Assembly: GCF_900519355.1 (NCBI RefSeq) | Contig: NZ_ULHE01000002.1 | Coordinates: forward strand, 1 to 64,000 | Reading direction: 5' to 3' | DNA: 64,000 bases | Origin: Corynebacterium lactis | GTDB taxonomy: Bacteria; Actinomycetota; Actinomycetes; Mycobacteriales; Mycobacteriaceae | In this document: piece by piece, positions 22,442-32,240 of the stretch | How positions within the stretch are numbered: the first letter of the stretch is position 1 | Layout of the letters: each line of letters starts with the position of its first letter | Position numbers and translations under genes: made by a program | Notes under the pieces: model-generated | Databases searched by the model: none | Seen by the model: the letters and a program-made list of their open reading frames with translations, nothing else | Told to the model about the DNA's origin: nothing

Positions 22442-22571
22442 GAGCAAGAGTTCGATGCGCGACCGGGACGCGGGTGGCCGCGCATCAAGGTTTTATGAGG
22501 CTCGTTTGAGGCTCGCTCAAGCTGCGCCGGGCCGAGTCAGGCCGGTCGGCGTCGAGCCGTGTGTGCCCGAA

Positions 22572-23168
22572 TTACTTGGCAGCAGCGAAGAGCTCTGCGG
22601 CGTAATCCCAGTTGAAGACGTTCCAGACAGCCTTGACGTAGTCAGCCTTGACGTTCTTGTACTGGAGGTAGAAGGCGTGCTCCCACATATCCAGCAGCAG
22701 GACCGGCTTGAGGTTGATGGACAGGTTGCCCTGCTGGTCGGTCATCTGCTCGATGACGAGGCGGCCAGCGATGGTGTCGTAACCCAGGACGGCCCAGCCG
22801 GAGCCCTGCAGGCCGAGGGCAGCAGCGTTGAAGTGAGCCTGGAACTTCTCGAAGGAACCGAAGTCGCGGTCGATGGCCTCAGCCAGTTCGCCGGTCGGCT
22901 GGCCGCCACCGTTCGGGGACAGCAGCTTCCAGAACAGGGAGTGGTTGGTGTGGCCACCGAGGTTGAAGGCCAGGTCCTTCGACAGGGCGGTAACAGCAGC
23001 GAAGTCGCCGGACTCGCGTGCGGCCTCGAGCTTCTCGAGAGCAGCGTTTGCACCGTTGACGTAATTAGCGTGGTGCTTGGTGTGGTGCAGCTCCATAATC
23101 TCGCCCGAGATGTGCGGCTCGAGAGCGTCGTAAGCGTAGTCCAGCTCCGGGAGTTCGTACTTAGCCAT
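22572..23168 (-). CDS. sodA: Superoxide dismutase (Mn/Fe type)
   Basis: A 198-aa Mn/Fe superoxide dismutase converting superoxide to oxygen and peroxide. Metal ligands are in the canonical places: His in [10 protein letters not shown] (about 27), His in [11 protein letters not shown] (about 76), and Asp and His in [11 protein letters not shown] (about 160-164). The length is typical. The start is firm, with AGGAGG six bases before ATG 23168. A plausible promoter (TTGCGC, 16 bases, TACGAT on the minus strand, 23213-23240) precedes it. Strong C-ending codon bias suggests high expression. It is monocistronic with its own terminator. Whether the metal is Mn or Fe cannot be settled from sequence alone. 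Confidence 0.97.
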   Translation of the reverse strand: MAKYELPELDYAYDALEPHISGEIMELHHTKHHANYVNGANAALEKLEAARESGDFAAVTALSKDLAFNLGGHTNHSLFWKLLSPNGGGQPTGELAEAIDRDFGSFEKFQAHFNAAALGLQGSGWAVLGYDTIAGRLVIEQMTDQQGNLSINLKPVLLLDMWEHAFYLQYKNVKADYVKAVWNVFNWDYAAELFAAAK

Positions 23169-23212
23169 TGGAAAATCCTCCTGAAAAAGAATCGATTTTG
23201 TTTGTGCGGTCG

Positions 23213-23240
23213 ATCGTACTCGAGATGAGCGAATGCGCAA
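23213..23240 (-). promoter_or_regulatory. Putative sodA promoter
   Basis: Minus strand: TTGCGC (23235-23240), 16 bases, TACGAT (23213-23218), 45 bases before the ATG. Confidence 0.45.
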
Positions 23241-23420
23241 CTAATTACGAAATAGATTACGCACGAAAATGGAAAAACCGCTGGTGGTGGCCTCCCCAAA
23301 AGGGTTGGGGGTGGGGCTGGAAGAAGCGTTTTCCCGGATACCCCCGTGTTGATGTGTCACCAAAGTGTGTCGGTGCGGGCGCTCCTAGGCCTTGTACTAG
23401 ATCTTGCCCTGGGCGTTGTC

Positions 23421-24791
23421 CTAGGTGTTGTCCTGGGTGGGCTTCTTCTTTGCTCGCCATGCGAGTGTCGCGCCCACGGCAACTGCAATAGCGGCGAAGC
23501 CAATCAGGCCCCAGACTGCCGCGCCGGTCTTTGCCAGCGCCCCGCCCTTGGAGGATGATTTCTGCTCGCCCGACTGAGCCTTTGCCTCCGTCTTCATCTG
23601 CGCTGTGGCCGATGCTGTGGCCTTGGCGGACGCGAGTGTGGAGGCGCTTGTCGACGCTGCGCTGGACTTGGCCGTGCTGGACTTGGTGGCGCTCGTTGTG
23701 GACGGGGTGGACGACGTAGACGACGTGGACGCGGTCGTGCTTGTAGACGAAGTCGTGCGAGGCGTCGTCGTCACGCTGGTGGTCGTACTCGATGTAGTGC
23801 GCGCGGAGGTTGAAGTTTCGGTTACTTCGGTCTCGGATTTTGCGCCGCTGACCTGCACGGAACCTTCCATGGAGGTCTCAACCAGGTTGCTCTCGGTAGT
23901 CGATTCGCCGAAAGTGGTGACTTCCTCGCTAATCTCGGTCTCCGTGTGGCTGCCGCCGATGGGGCCGCCGTTGGAGCTGGAAATCGACTCGTGATAGTCG
24001 GCGCCGGAAGACTTTGTCACAAACTTTGCACCGAGTAGGTTCTGGTAGCCGTTTTGGGAAATGTAGATCTCCAGGGTTGCGTCACTGGGAGCGATATCAA
24101 CACCCTTGACCAGCAGATCGGCCGCAGCCTTGATGCGTGCGATGTCGAAGATGCGGTCCCAGTCCTTCTGCCGGATCCAGGCCTTGTTGGAGTCCGTGAG
24201 AGTCCAAATCGCCATCTGGGTAGCAGCGTAGAACTATGCCTCCGAGTGCAGTCCCAATGTGGCCATGTTCTTGGCGCGGTTCGGGTTCGAGGAATATCCG
24301 CTCCACATGACGTTGAGGACCTGGGTGTCAATATTGCCCCCATTGGCCGGTGCTGTGGCGAAGCGTCCCAAGGTGGTGTTGTACTGGCGGACCCACTCGT
24401 TGCTCGATGCATGCGTAGGCGGGTAAGGGAGGTCCGCATTAAAGCAGTACGCGAGGTTATCCACGCTAGGGGTATAGCCCTGTGCGGACTCGTTGACGTG
24501 GAGCGTCGCGAACCGGCTCTTGGATACGTACGCATAGCCCATGTAAGTCTGGGCGGCGACCTGCTGTGGCTCTGCCGACTGGCCTTCCTCCTGTGCTGCC
24601 GCGGTCCGGGCGGTGGCCAGGATCGATGTGGCAGCGAGCAGGGCGGCGGCGATGAGGGCAAGTGCCATCATCAAGCGGTCCCGGACCGTGCGGGTCATGT
24701 CAGCGCGGGTCGTGTCGGCCTGTGCTTGCCGACGATGATCTCGTTGGCTGTACCCATTCAGCGGCGATCGCAAAGAATGTGGATAAGGCAT
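23421..24791 (-). pseudogene. Sortase-anchored thioester-domain surface protein interrupted by an in-frame amber codon
   Basis: One frame of 456 sense codons plus an internal TAG at 24234-24236 (codon 186). Read through, it has a signal peptide (hydrophobic 40-60, cleavage near ARTAAA), then a thioester domain with the Cys motif AYCFNAD..P (Cys116) and the Gln motif TQMAIW (Gln192). After that come a Ser/Thr-rich stalk, LAKTG, a TM helix and an RAKKK tail typical of sortase substrates. Such domains form a Cys-Gln thioester that bonds covalently to host surfaces. The amber codon falls between Cys and Gln, so neither fragment can form the bond. AGGAG precedes ATG 24791; ATG 24698 is an alternative start closer to the hydrophobic core. 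It is either a pseudogene or an expressed gene needing suppression. Confidence 0.8.
24724..24734 (+). repeat. 11-mer repeat copy
   Basis: Exact copy; lies at the 5' end of the adhesin gene, antisense, encoding RRQAQ before the signal peptide core. Confidence 0.9.
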
Positions 24792-24795
24792 GCAT

Positions 24796-25213
24796 GCTCT
24801 CCTAGGCGGGTGAAGACGAGTCTATTTAGCTGCACTTAATGGCAAATATCATTCACAGAAAAGTGGACAATTGCATTAAGGGTATTCACAGCTTCTATTG
24901 GGGGCAAAAAGGTATGGCAAAAGTGTGAAAGTGGCCGCAATAGGGCCAGGTCGGGCGATGTATTGGCGATGGGGTGAGGATGTGATGTGGGTGCGGCGCA
25001 GGAAAAGTATTGCTAGCGTGCAATTATTTAAATGTATGAATGTGATGAAATAGCGCCGCACATTCCGGGTAGTCATAATTAGCTAATTGGCGTCGGCAAT
25101 TAAATGTGTGCCGAGAATCACACGGTGGGGTGATCCAATGTCTATCCACTAGGACGCTCGTATGGTGAATAAGTAGGAGTGGTGCTGCCGGCCCTTCGAG
25201 GCCGTTAGACACG
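24796..25213. other. AT-rich intergenic region
   Basis: About 400 bases between the adhesin start and the hydrolase stop. It is noticeably more AT-rich than its surroundings. No credible coding frame, RNA or strong hairpin was seen. It probably holds the adhesin promoter. Confidence 0.6.
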
Positions 25214-27103
25214 CTAAGCCCGTGGCGGCTGTGTCCTTCGAATCCACTTGGCGATGCGCTTAAACCTCATGTCGGCGGCGCCGTCCAGGTCGTCGTCAAG
25301 CGGAAGCCCCAAGACGGCGGCCCAGGCGGGGAGGAACTCGTACTCGTAGCGGTGGCCATGCCCGCTGGGTACGCCGACGGAGGCCACGCCGTCGATGACG
25401 ACCTGCATGAAGGTGACGAAGGGGAACCAGCGCATGGATGGCAGGACGTCGCGGCCCAGGCGCTCGACAAGCCAGTCGGGGCGGCGCCACGCCAGCGGGA
25501 AGTCGCCCCACACGATGGGGTCGGAGGCGTGCTGCAGGAAGGCGACGCGGGGGAACTCCCATTCGCCCAGGTCGGAGCCGTAGAAGGACTCGAAGAGCTC
25601 CTGTGGTCGGGTGGCGAAGCGGATGTGGCGGCCGCCGTCGATGACCGGGGCGATCTGCGGCGAATGCTTATCGCGTCGCCCCGTCAACTCCTTCCACATC
25701 GGGGAGAACTGGGGCGCGCCGCTCCACACGGCGCCGTCAACGCGGGCGAGCATGTCCGTGGAATCCGAAAAGGCGCCGAGCCCGCCGAAGCCGCCCAGGG
25801 ACTCGCCTGCGACGTAGACCTTCGGGCGGTTGTCCTCGGGGAGTTCTTCGAGCTCCTCCAGGACGCGGTGAATCAGCGCGCGGCCCGCGGCCAGCGGAGT
25901 GTCGTGGTCGGTCAGCCAGGCAATCGGCGAGGGCAGATCCGAGTACTGCAGCGCGACTTGGGCGCAGTTGCCGAGCGTCAGGAACTCGACCGCTTGCAGC
26001 GACCACGATGGTACCCATCCGGTGCCCGTCGTCGTGTGAATGACCAGGTGGTCGCGCCAGAAGGCGCCGGTGCGGTGGAGCTCCCGGATGATCAGCTCGG
26101 TCTGGGCCAGCAGCGAGCGTCCCGCCACCTTGCCCGCGTAGATGCGGATCGGCTCCTGCACCTGTGTCATCGGCCGCCCGGACACCGCCGCCAGGTCACG
26201 CGCACGTGGCCCCTCGGCGACGATGACCCGGCCCTGCGCGCCCAGCGCGTGCCACGGCTCCATCGACCAGGGGCTTCCCGAGCGCTCCGGCTCCCACGGC
26301 TGCGTGCGCCCCGGCAGAACCAGCGAATTGAGGTAGCGCGACTTCACCGAAATGCGCTCCAGCGCGCGCCGAATGACCAGCAGGTCCACGCTCGCGGCCA
26401 GGCCCCCGCCGACGATTGCGCCTGCCAGTACCGGCGCCACGCCGCGGGGCAGCCACGGCCGCAGGTTCCTCCGCAGCAGGTCATAGCCCCAGTTCGCCAC
26501 AAACGTCAGGCCGCGCGTGGCCAGGTACAGCGCGCTCGCCGTGGCCGTCGCCCCGAGCTGCGCGCGTGCCGACGACGCGGAGTCCTCGCCGACCAGGCGG
26601 GCAATCTCCTTCTGCTGTGCGATCGACTTCAGCCAGATGGTGATGGTCGCGGCGGTCATCGCGCCGTGCCAGCCGAGCGCGAGTCCGCGCTGGTAGCGCG
26701 GCGGGAGCGCTAGTCGGCCTAGCTTCGTGGTGGCTAGGCGCTCGATGGTCTTGTTGAAGCCGTAGCCCACCGCGACGCCGGTGACGTGGCCCACGATTTG
26801 CGCGGAAAAGGTCACGACGGTCGTCGCCGTCCGCGTCCGGGGCATGAGGGAGGGGCTAAAAGCTGCCCACGACGCGATTTCAGCGCCGATCAGGCCTGGG
26901 TTCGAGGGGATTCCCGCCCGGAGAGTCCCGCGCAGTGTTCCTCGCCCGGTCCCGGTCAGCGCGGCGCGGACGGCGCGGCGCATGCGCTGTGAGCGGGAGG
27001 CGGGGCGACTTGCGACGTCCCAAGCTAGGTCCCCTCCGGCGCTGGATATGCCGGTGAATATGCGGCCCGAAGCGCTGCGGAGGATTCCCATGGTGTCCAT
27101 CAT
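25214..27103 (-). CDS. Alpha/beta-hydrolase family membrane protein (Abhydrolase_9/10-like)
   Basis: A 629-aa protein with an N-terminal membrane part (hydrophobic segments about 70-90, 100-125, 150-170, 195-215 and 230-255) and a C-terminal serine-hydrolase domain. The nucleophile elbow is GESLGGFGGLGAF (about residue 425), and a late HASDPIVWGDFP plus GHGHRYEYEF supply candidate acid and His. It belongs to a family widespread in mycolata that is often annotated 'alpha/beta-hydrolase family protein'; substrate unknown, envelope lipid being only a guess. Three in-frame ATGs (27103, 27100, 27091) make the exact start uncertain. It is divergent from ldh with an 87-base gap. Confidence 0.75.
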   Translation of the reverse strand: MMDTMGILRSASGRIFTGISSAGGDLAWDVASRPASRSQRMRRAVRAALTGTGRGTLRGTLRAGIPSNPGLIGAEIASWAAFSPSLMPRTRTATTVVTFSAQIVGHVTGVAVGYGFNKTIERLATTKLGRLALPPRYQRGLALGWHGAMTAATITIWLKSIAQQKEIARLVGEDSASSARAQLGATATASALYLATRGLTFVANWGYDLLRRNLRPWLPRGVAPVLAGAIVGGGLAASVDLLVIRRALERISVKSRYLNSLVLPGRTQPWEPERSGSPWSMEPWHALGAQGRVIVAEGPRARDLAAVSGRPMTQVQEPIRIYAGKVAGRSLLAQTELIIRELHRTGAFWRDHLVIHTTTGTGWVPSWSLQAVEFLTLGNCAQVALQYSDLPSPIAWLTDHDTPLAAGRALIHRVLEELEELPEDNRPKVYVAGESLGGFGGLGAFSDSTDMLARVDGAVWSGAPQFSPMWKELTGRRDKHSPQIAPVIDGGRHIRFATRPQELFESFYGSDLGEWEFPRVAFLQHASDPIVWGDFPLAWRRPDWLVERLGRDVLPSMRWFPFVTFMQVVIDGVASVGVPSGHGHRYEYEFLPAWAAVLGLPLDDDLDGAADMRFKRIAKWIRRTQPPRA

Positions 27104-27190
27104 CGCAAAAATGAGCGCGCCACGTATCGGAAATCGGCGTAGCCTGTCGAATGGAAGGTTTTCCGTATCGGTTAAGAAGGAGACGGGTAT

Positions 27191-28138
27191 ATGAAGGTTT
27201 CCGCAGGTAACAAGGTAGTCCTAATCGGCGCTGGTGACGTGGGAGTCGCCTACGCATACTCGCTTGTCAACCAGGGAACGGTCGACCACCTGGCCATCAT
27301 CGACATTGATGAGAAGAAGACGCTCGGCAACGTCATGGATCTGAACCACGGCGTCGTCTGGGCATCCTCGCGCACCAAGGTCACCCAGGGAACCTACGCT
27401 GACTGCGAGGACGCCGCCCTCGTCGTCATCTGCGCCGGTGCCGCGCAGAAGCCGGGAGAGACCCGCCTGCAGCTGGTGGACAAGAACATGAAGATCATGA
27501 AGTCCATCGTCGACCCGATCATGGAAAGCGGCTTCGACGGCATCCTGCTGGTCGCCGCCAACCCGGTCGACATCCTGACCTACGCCGCCTGGAAGTACTC
27601 CGGCCTGCCCCACGAGCGCGTCTTCGGCTCCGGCACCATCCTCGACTCCGCCCGCTTCCGCTACATGCTGGGCGAGTACTTCGAGGTCTCCCCGATGAGC
27701 GTCCACGCCTACATCATCGGCGAGCACGGCGACTCCGAGCTGCCCGTCCTGTCCAGCGCCAACGTCGCCGGCGTCAGCCTGGCCAAGCGCCTGGCCGACA
27801 ACCCCGAGCTCCACGACGAGCTGGAGAGCATCTTCGTCCGCACCCGCGACGCCGCCTACGAGATTATCGACGCCAAGGGTTCGACGTCGTACGGCATCGG
27901 CATGGGCCTGGCCCGCATCACCCGCGCCATCTTCCAGAACCAGGAAGTCGCGCTGCCGGTGTCCGCGTACCTACAGGGCGAGTACGGCGAGGAGGACATC
28001 TACATCGGCACCCCGGCGATTGTGAACCGCAAGGGTATCCGCCGCGTTATCGAGCTGGAGCTCGACGACTACGAGAAGGAGCGCCTGGCGGCCTCCGTCA
28101 AGACCCTGCGCGAGATCCAGGATCCGTTCTGGAAGTAG
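27191..28138 (+). CDS. ldh: L-lactate dehydrogenase
   Basis: A 315-aa NAD-dependent L-lactate dehydrogenase reducing pyruvate to lactate. The nucleotide motif [10 protein letters not shown] is at 13-22, [10 protein letters not shown] near 118-127, and the catalytic histidine in [10 protein letters not shown] near 178. The substrate-binding Arg residues are in GETRLQLV and [10 protein letters not shown]. The full family length is present, with all catalytic residues. The start is firm: AAGGAGACGGGTAT precedes ATG 27191. The pyk2 gene follows after a hairpin. The same ldhA-pyk2 arrangement is known in C. glutamicum, where the two act together at the end of glycolysis. Confidence 0.96.
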   Translation: MKVSAGNKVVLIGAGDVGVAYAYSLVNQGTVDHLAIIDIDEKKTLGNVMDLNHGVVWASSRTKVTQGTYADCEDAALVVICAGAAQKPGETRLQLVDKNMKIMKSIVDPIMESGFDGILLVAANPVDILTYAAWKYSGLPHERVFGSGTILDSARFRYMLGEYFEVSPMSVHAYIIGEHGDSELPVLSSANVAGVSLAKRLADNPELHDELESIFVRTRDAAYEIIDAKGSTSYGIGMGLARITRAIFQNQEVALPVSAYLQGEYGEEDIYIGTPAIVNRKGIRRVIELELDDYEKERLAASVKTLREIQDPFWK

Positions 28139-28157
28139 GTCCCCCTACAGGTCTTTC

Positions 28158-28204
28158 TGCCCCGGGAAACAGGTGAACTTCTGGTGAAGCCTGTGCCCGG
28201 GGCA
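28158..28204 (+). terminator. Hairpin between ldh and pyk2
   Basis: TGCCCCGGGAAACAGG (28158-28173) pairs with CCTGTGCCCGGGGCA (28190-28204), nearly perfect. It lacks a T-run, so it may attenuate or stabilise the ldh mRNA rather than fully terminate. Confidence 0.6.
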
Positions 28205-28260
28205 TACGCGTCGGCATGCAAAAGCTGCGCGCCGGGCGGACAATGAGGGGACAAGCGATT

Positions 28261-28287
28261 GTTCTCAATTGGTTCTCAATTGGTTCT
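28261..28287 (+). repeat. Short tandem repeat upstream of pyk2
   Basis: GTTCTCAATTG occurs twice in tandem, followed by a partial third unit GTTCT, 30-55 bases before the pyk2 start codon. Confidence 0.85.
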
Positions 28288-28315
28288 TTTATGGAAAGAG
28301 GAGTCTGTCTTCCCC

Positions 28316-30286
28316 ATGGCACCGGAGCACGCGGACGGCACCGCGCACATGTCCCGTCAGATCCAGCACGCCGGAGGCGTCCCACGCATCGACCACCTGA
28401 TTAGCCAGGTCACGGACCTGATCGCGGAACTCGATGAGGTCAGCGCCTCGGCCGCCGAGCAGCTGGCGAAGGTGCCGGAGGGGCGGCGTCGGCACGCGGA
28501 GAACCTGCTGCACTACGCGCACCTGCGCACCATCGACATTCGCGGCCTGCAAAATAGCCTGCACGACCTGGGCGTCACCAGCCTGACCACCGCGGAGTCC
28601 TTCACCCGGGGCCGCCTGGAGCTAGCGCTGAACGCCCTGCTGGCCATGGACGGACGCACCTCCGATATCGACATCGCCCGCCTTATCGCCGACGACGCCC
28701 GCGCCGACCTCGAGCTGGACCGCAACGCCACCGAGCTCTTCGGCCCGAGCGCTCCGAGGACGTGCCCGCGCACATCATGGTGACCCTGCCGTCGGAGGCC
28801 GCCGACGACGCCGCCCTGGTCGAGGGCTTCGCCAAGGCCGGCATGGACCTGGCCCGCATCAACTGCGCTCACGACGGCCCCGAGCAGTGGCGCCGGATGA
28901 TCGACCATGTCGAAGCTGCAGGCGAGAAGGCCGGCCGCCGCATCCCGGTGTCCATGGACCTCGCGGGCCCGAAGCTGCGCACCGGCGCCATCGAGCCGGG
29001 CCCCCGCGTCGGCCGCGCCCGCGTCGAGCGCGACGACGCCGGCGCAGTGATCTCCAAGGCCAAGATCTGGCTGACCCCGCGCCTGGAATCCCACCCCGAG
29101 CCCGTGCCCGAAGCTCCCGGGACGCCCCGCGCTGCCGCTGTCCGCCGACGCCGGGTGGCTGGATCAGCTCCAGGTCGAGGACGTCATCACCCTGCACGAC
29201 GCCCGCTCCGCCAAGCGCCACTTCACCGTCAGCCGCATCGAGCGCGACGCCGACGGCGAGGTCATCGGCGTCCTGGCAGAGGGCCACAAGAACGCCTACA
29301 TCGCCGAGGGCACCCACCTGCGCAGCAACTACGAGGTCACCCGCGCCGGAGGCGTGCCCGCGACCGTGCAGAAGCTGCGCTTCCACACGGGCGACAAGCT
29401 GATCCTCACCAGCCGCGAGGAGGTCACCGCCATCCCCAAGCAGTTCGGCGAGGTCCCGCGCATCTCCTGCTCGCTGCCCGAGGCCGTCGCCGCCCTGAAG
29501 CCGGGAGACCCCGTGCTTTTCGACGACGGCGCGCTTGCCGCCGAGGTCGTGGAGGTCGTGGCCGTGGAGTCGTCGGAAAGCGAGCCCTACTTCGACGCGC
29601 TGCTGCGGGTGCGGCGGACCAAGCCGGGCGGGCAGGCGCTCGCCGAGCACAAGGGCATCAACCTGCCGCAGACCGATCTGCCGCTCAATTCGCTGACGGA
29701 CGAGGACATTGAGCACCTGAAGTTCGTGGTGGAAAACGCGGACATTGCGGCGGTGAGTTTCATCCGCACGCCGGAGGACGTCGAGTACGTACACCAGGTG
29801 CTGGACGGCATCGCCCGCGAGCACGAGGAGGCCGGGCGGGCGGACCTCGCGGAGCGGGCGCGCAGCCTCGGCGTGGTGCTGAAGATTGAGACGATTCCGG
29901 CGTTCGCGAACCTGCCGGGAATCATCATTACGGGCATGCGCAGGAACAAGTCGGGCCTGATGATTGCCCGTGGCGACCTGGCCGTGGAGCTGGGCTTCGA
30001 CCGCATGGGCGAGGTCCCGGGGCAGATTCTGACGCTCGCGCAGGCTGCGGGCATGCCGACGATCCTGGGTACCCAGGTGCTGGAGAACATGGCCAAGGCG
30101 GGGCTGCCCTCGCGCGCGGAAATCACCGACGCGGCGTTCGCCCTGCGCGCCGAGTGCGTCATGCTGAACAAGGGCCCGCACATCACCGCGGCAATCGGAA
30201 TTCTGAACAATCTGGCCGCGAAGATGGGGCGCTCCCAGCGCAAGAGCCGCATCATGCTGCGCAAGATCCGCAGCTGGGCGCACTAA
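28316..30286 (+). pseudogene. pyk2: Pyruvate kinase-like protein (Pyk2 type) with two compensating frameshifts
   Basis: Three overlapping frames encode one pyruvate-kinase-like protein of about 655 aa. The N-terminal extension (28316 to about 28750) is continued in another frame from EDVPAHIMVTLPSEA (28756 on) through RINCAHD and SMDLAGPKLRTG. The original frame returns at LPLSADAGWLDQL (about 29129) and runs to 30286 with VSFIRTPEDVEY, KIETIPAF, MIARGDLAVELG and PTILGTQVLENM. A base is missing at about 28751-28752 and an extra C lies in the CCCC at 29125-29128; together they restore the frame. All segments keep family residues, which argues for consensus errors or very recent change. It phosphorylates ADP from PEP if intact; Pyk2-type enzymes are divergent. 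It sits downstream of ldh. Confidence 0.75.
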
Positions 30287-30360
30287 GAGTGCACTAAGAG
30301 CGGGGCGCACTAGGATAAGGCGTACGTCCGTATCGGTCTATATCGGTCTATATCGGTCTA
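30280..30360 (+). repeat. Stop-codon duplication and triple decamer
   Basis: GCACTAAGAG, containing the pyk2 stop, is repeated at 30280-30289 and 30291-30300. TATCGGTCTA then occurs three times head to tail at 30331-30360, directly upstream of the next gene. Confidence 0.9.
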
Positions 30361-30382
30361 GCCACGACGAGGGGAGCCTGAG

Positions 30383-31231
30383 ATGCCGCAAGCGCCAGTG
30401 CCGCCGGTGCCGCCGGTGCCACCAGTGCGACCTGGGCGCGTGCAGCCCGCGTTCCCTTCTCAGCCTTTGCCGCCAGTCGCGGCTATGTCGCCTGTGCCAG
30501 TGGTGCCCGTGAGCATCAACGAGGCGACCCCTCCCTGGGTTGCGGATGCGCTCGTGCGCAGGCGTGCCGACGGCGTCTACCGCTGGTCTGTGGCGGGAGG
30601 CGTCGCGGCGGCGTTCTACTCTTTCTTTTCCTGGCTGAGCGTGCAGACGCCCGGCAAGGACCTCCTCATCGCGACCCTCGGCCAGTTCGGCGCTTGGGTG
30701 GCGGCCTTCATCGGAATCATTTTCCTGGTGGTTCTGGGTTTCTCGGTGCGCCAGGTGCTGCAGACACTGCGCGACCGCGCCCTCTACGCCAAGCCGGGGC
30801 TGTCCCGCTCGGCGGCGGACATCCACACGATGCACCTATGGCCCGTGCGCAACATCTCGGGGCCGGTCGCAGCGCTGGCCGAGTCCGGGGTGTCCGCGGC
30901 CCTCGGGCCGGGGCGCTTCGTCTGGTATCTGACCTGCATTCTCTGGCCGGTCGCGATTGGCTGGTTCTTCTTTGCCGACATCGCGAGGACGCAGTTCCAG
31001 GCGGGCATCGTCACCGTGCTCGCGTTCGTGGCCACCGCGGTGACTGCGCGCCTGCTGGCGCTCGCGCTCGCGCCCGAGGACCACGTCCGGGCCATCCCCG
31101 CAGCGCACGGCGACGAGGAGTCCGCCCCGGCATTCTGGTCGAAGGGAATCATCAAGCCCGAACGACCCAGCAGCGGTGAGACCCCCTTCGAGGGCACCGC
31201 CGGGAACTTCGTCGACGACTACTACCGCTAA
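30383..31231 (+). CDS. Proline-rich four-TM membrane protein of unknown function
   Basis: A 282-aa protein. Residues 1-45 are a Pro/Val-rich cytoplasmic-looking arm with repeated PPV units. Four hydrophobic helices follow (about 70-90, 98-122, 180-203 and 210-232), and then a polar tail ending GNFVDDYYR. I do not recognise a family. GAGGGGAGC lies well placed before ATG 30383. A triple decamer repeat with TAT-rich units occupies the promoter position 23-52 bases upstream. It is in the same direction as pyk2 and DUF5926, with small gaps, so operon membership is possible. Confidence 0.7.
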   Translation: MPQAPVPPVPPVPPVRPGRVQPAFPSQPLPPVAAMSPVPVVPVSINEATPPWVADALVRRRADGVYRWSVAGGVAAAFYSFFSWLSVQTPGKDLLIATLGQFGAWVAAFIGIIFLVVLGFSVRQVLQTLRDRALYAKPGLSRSAADIHTMHLWPVRNISGPVAALAESGVSAALGPGRFVWYLTCILWPVAIGWFFFADIARTQFQAGIVTVLAFVATAVTARLLALALAPEDHVRAIPAAHGDEESAPAFWSKGIIKPERPSSGETPFEGTAGNFVDDYYR

Positions 31232-31265
31232 GGCGCCGCGGGCAGACCCAGGTCGGTGGAGGGGG

Positions 31266-31276
31266 CGTCGGCAAGC
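31266..31276 (-). repeat. 11-mer repeat copy
   Basis: Exact copy, reverse orientation, intergenic, 43 bases before the DUF5926 start. Confidence 0.9.
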
Positions 31277-31318
31277 GGTTGCAAGCGGGAGGGGACAGAC
31301 CCGGTATCCTGTGTGGCT

Positions 31319-32236
31319 GTGGGAAAGAAATCTCGTAAGAAGAATAACCAGGTACCCGAGGGCATGAGCCGCCGCCAGGCGAAGCTCGCAGCCCGTGCCG
31401 CCGAGCGCGCCGCGCTGGTGGGCAATCCGCGCCCGTTCGAGGGCTTCGACGCTGAGGCGGATCTCGTCGCTATTCGTGAGTTCGCGCCCGCGGTGGTCGT
31501 GCCCGCCCTGGTCGCCAGCGCCAAGCGCACCATCAAGATCTGCACCGTGCTGCCGGGCGGCGTCGCCGCGCTGACCCGCGCGACCGATCAGGGCGGCGAC
31601 GCGCTCGTCGCGCTGCAGACCCAGGCCCGCACCAACGACGGCGCCGCGGACCTCTCCCGCGCGCTGGCGTGGGCCCGTGACGCCGAGGACGGCCAGCAGC
31701 TCTCCGCCGCCACCGACGGCGAGGCCGCACCGCTTGCCGACGTCCTCACCGGCGTCGACCTGGACAATATGGTCGTCCACCAGGACTTTGAGTGGTGGCT
31801 GCCGGAGGGCATCGAGCGCACCCCGCTGATCGAGCAGAACCTCGCGATGGCCAACGATGCGCTGCTGCCGTCCTACCGCCTGGACGCGAAGGTCTCCGGC
31901 GCGGTGTGGTGGATTGATCCGGGCGAGCGCGCCCACATCCGCTGGGTTCGCCAGGAGGCGGAGAAGCCACTGCTGGATGCCCTGGCCCGCATCCACGCCG
32001 CCGATAACCTCTCGCTCGGCGAGGGCACCAAGTTCGCCGGCGTCTTCCGCGCCGACGGCCTGCTGGTCCCGGTCTGGGACCTGGACAACACCAAGCCCCA
32101 CGACCACTGGGTGTCCGCGCTCGAGGCTGCGGAGAAGCGCATCGCCGAGGCGCTGGCCTCTGAGGAGCCGCTGAGCGCCGAGGAGCGCAAGTCCCGCGAG
32201 ACCATCGTGTCCCGCCAGGTCACGCTGCGTAACTAG
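31319..32236 (+). CDS. DUF5926 family protein
   Basis: A 305-aa soluble protein with a very basic start (GKKSRKKNNQVPEGMSRRQAKLAARAAER), then a globular domain with FAPAVVVPALVAS and HQDFEWWLPEGIE, ending in an acidic/basic helix. It fits the actinobacterial DUF5926 family, which is sometimes misannotated as SecA-like; function unknown, though nucleic-acid binding through the basic start is conceivable. GTG 31319 follows TATCCT by 8 bases (near-leaderless). 11-mer copies lie just upstream (31266-31276) and inside (31732-31742, encoding PLADV). Its stop is 4 bases from the stop of the convergent LCP gene. Confidence 0.75.
   Translation: MGKKSRKKNNQVPEGMSRRQAKLAARAAERAALVGNPRPFEGFDAEADLVAIREFAPAVVVPALVASAKRTIKICTVLPGGVAALTRATDQGGDALVALQTQARTNDGAADLSRALAWARDAEDGQQLSAATDGEAAPLADVLTGVDLDNMVVHQDFEWWLPEGIERTPLIEQNLAMANDALLPSYRLDAKVSGAVWWIDPGERAHIRWVRQEAEKPLLDALARIHAADNLSLGEGTKFAGVFRADGLLVPVWDLDNTKPHDHWVSALEAAEKRIAEALASEEPLSAEERKSRETIVSRQVTLRN
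31732..31742 (+). repeat. 11-mer repeat copy
   Basis: Exact copy; encodes PLADV in the DUF5926 gene. Confidence 0.9.
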
Positions 32237-32240
32237 GCGG

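Noticed and set aside
24215..24217. The downstream half of the adhesin considered as an independent gene from the ATG at 24215.
   Set aside because: It is in the same frame as the upstream half, starts inside the thioester-domain Gln motif, and has no signal peptide or ribosome-binding site, although it ends in a sortase signal.
25352..26713. A 453-codon open frame antisense to the alpha/beta hydrolase gene.
   Set aside because: Low-complexity Arg/Ala/Gly translation with no start signal; the hydrolase elbow is clear on the opposite strand.
28859..30310. A 483-codon open frame antisense to pyk2.
   Set aside because: It is the shadow of a strongly GC3-biased gene; the sense strand has pyruvate-kinase motifs throughout.
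30331..30360. The triple decamer considered as a CRISPR array.
   Set aside because: The units are 10 bases with no spacers; no cas genes are present. No CRISPR array was seen in the window.
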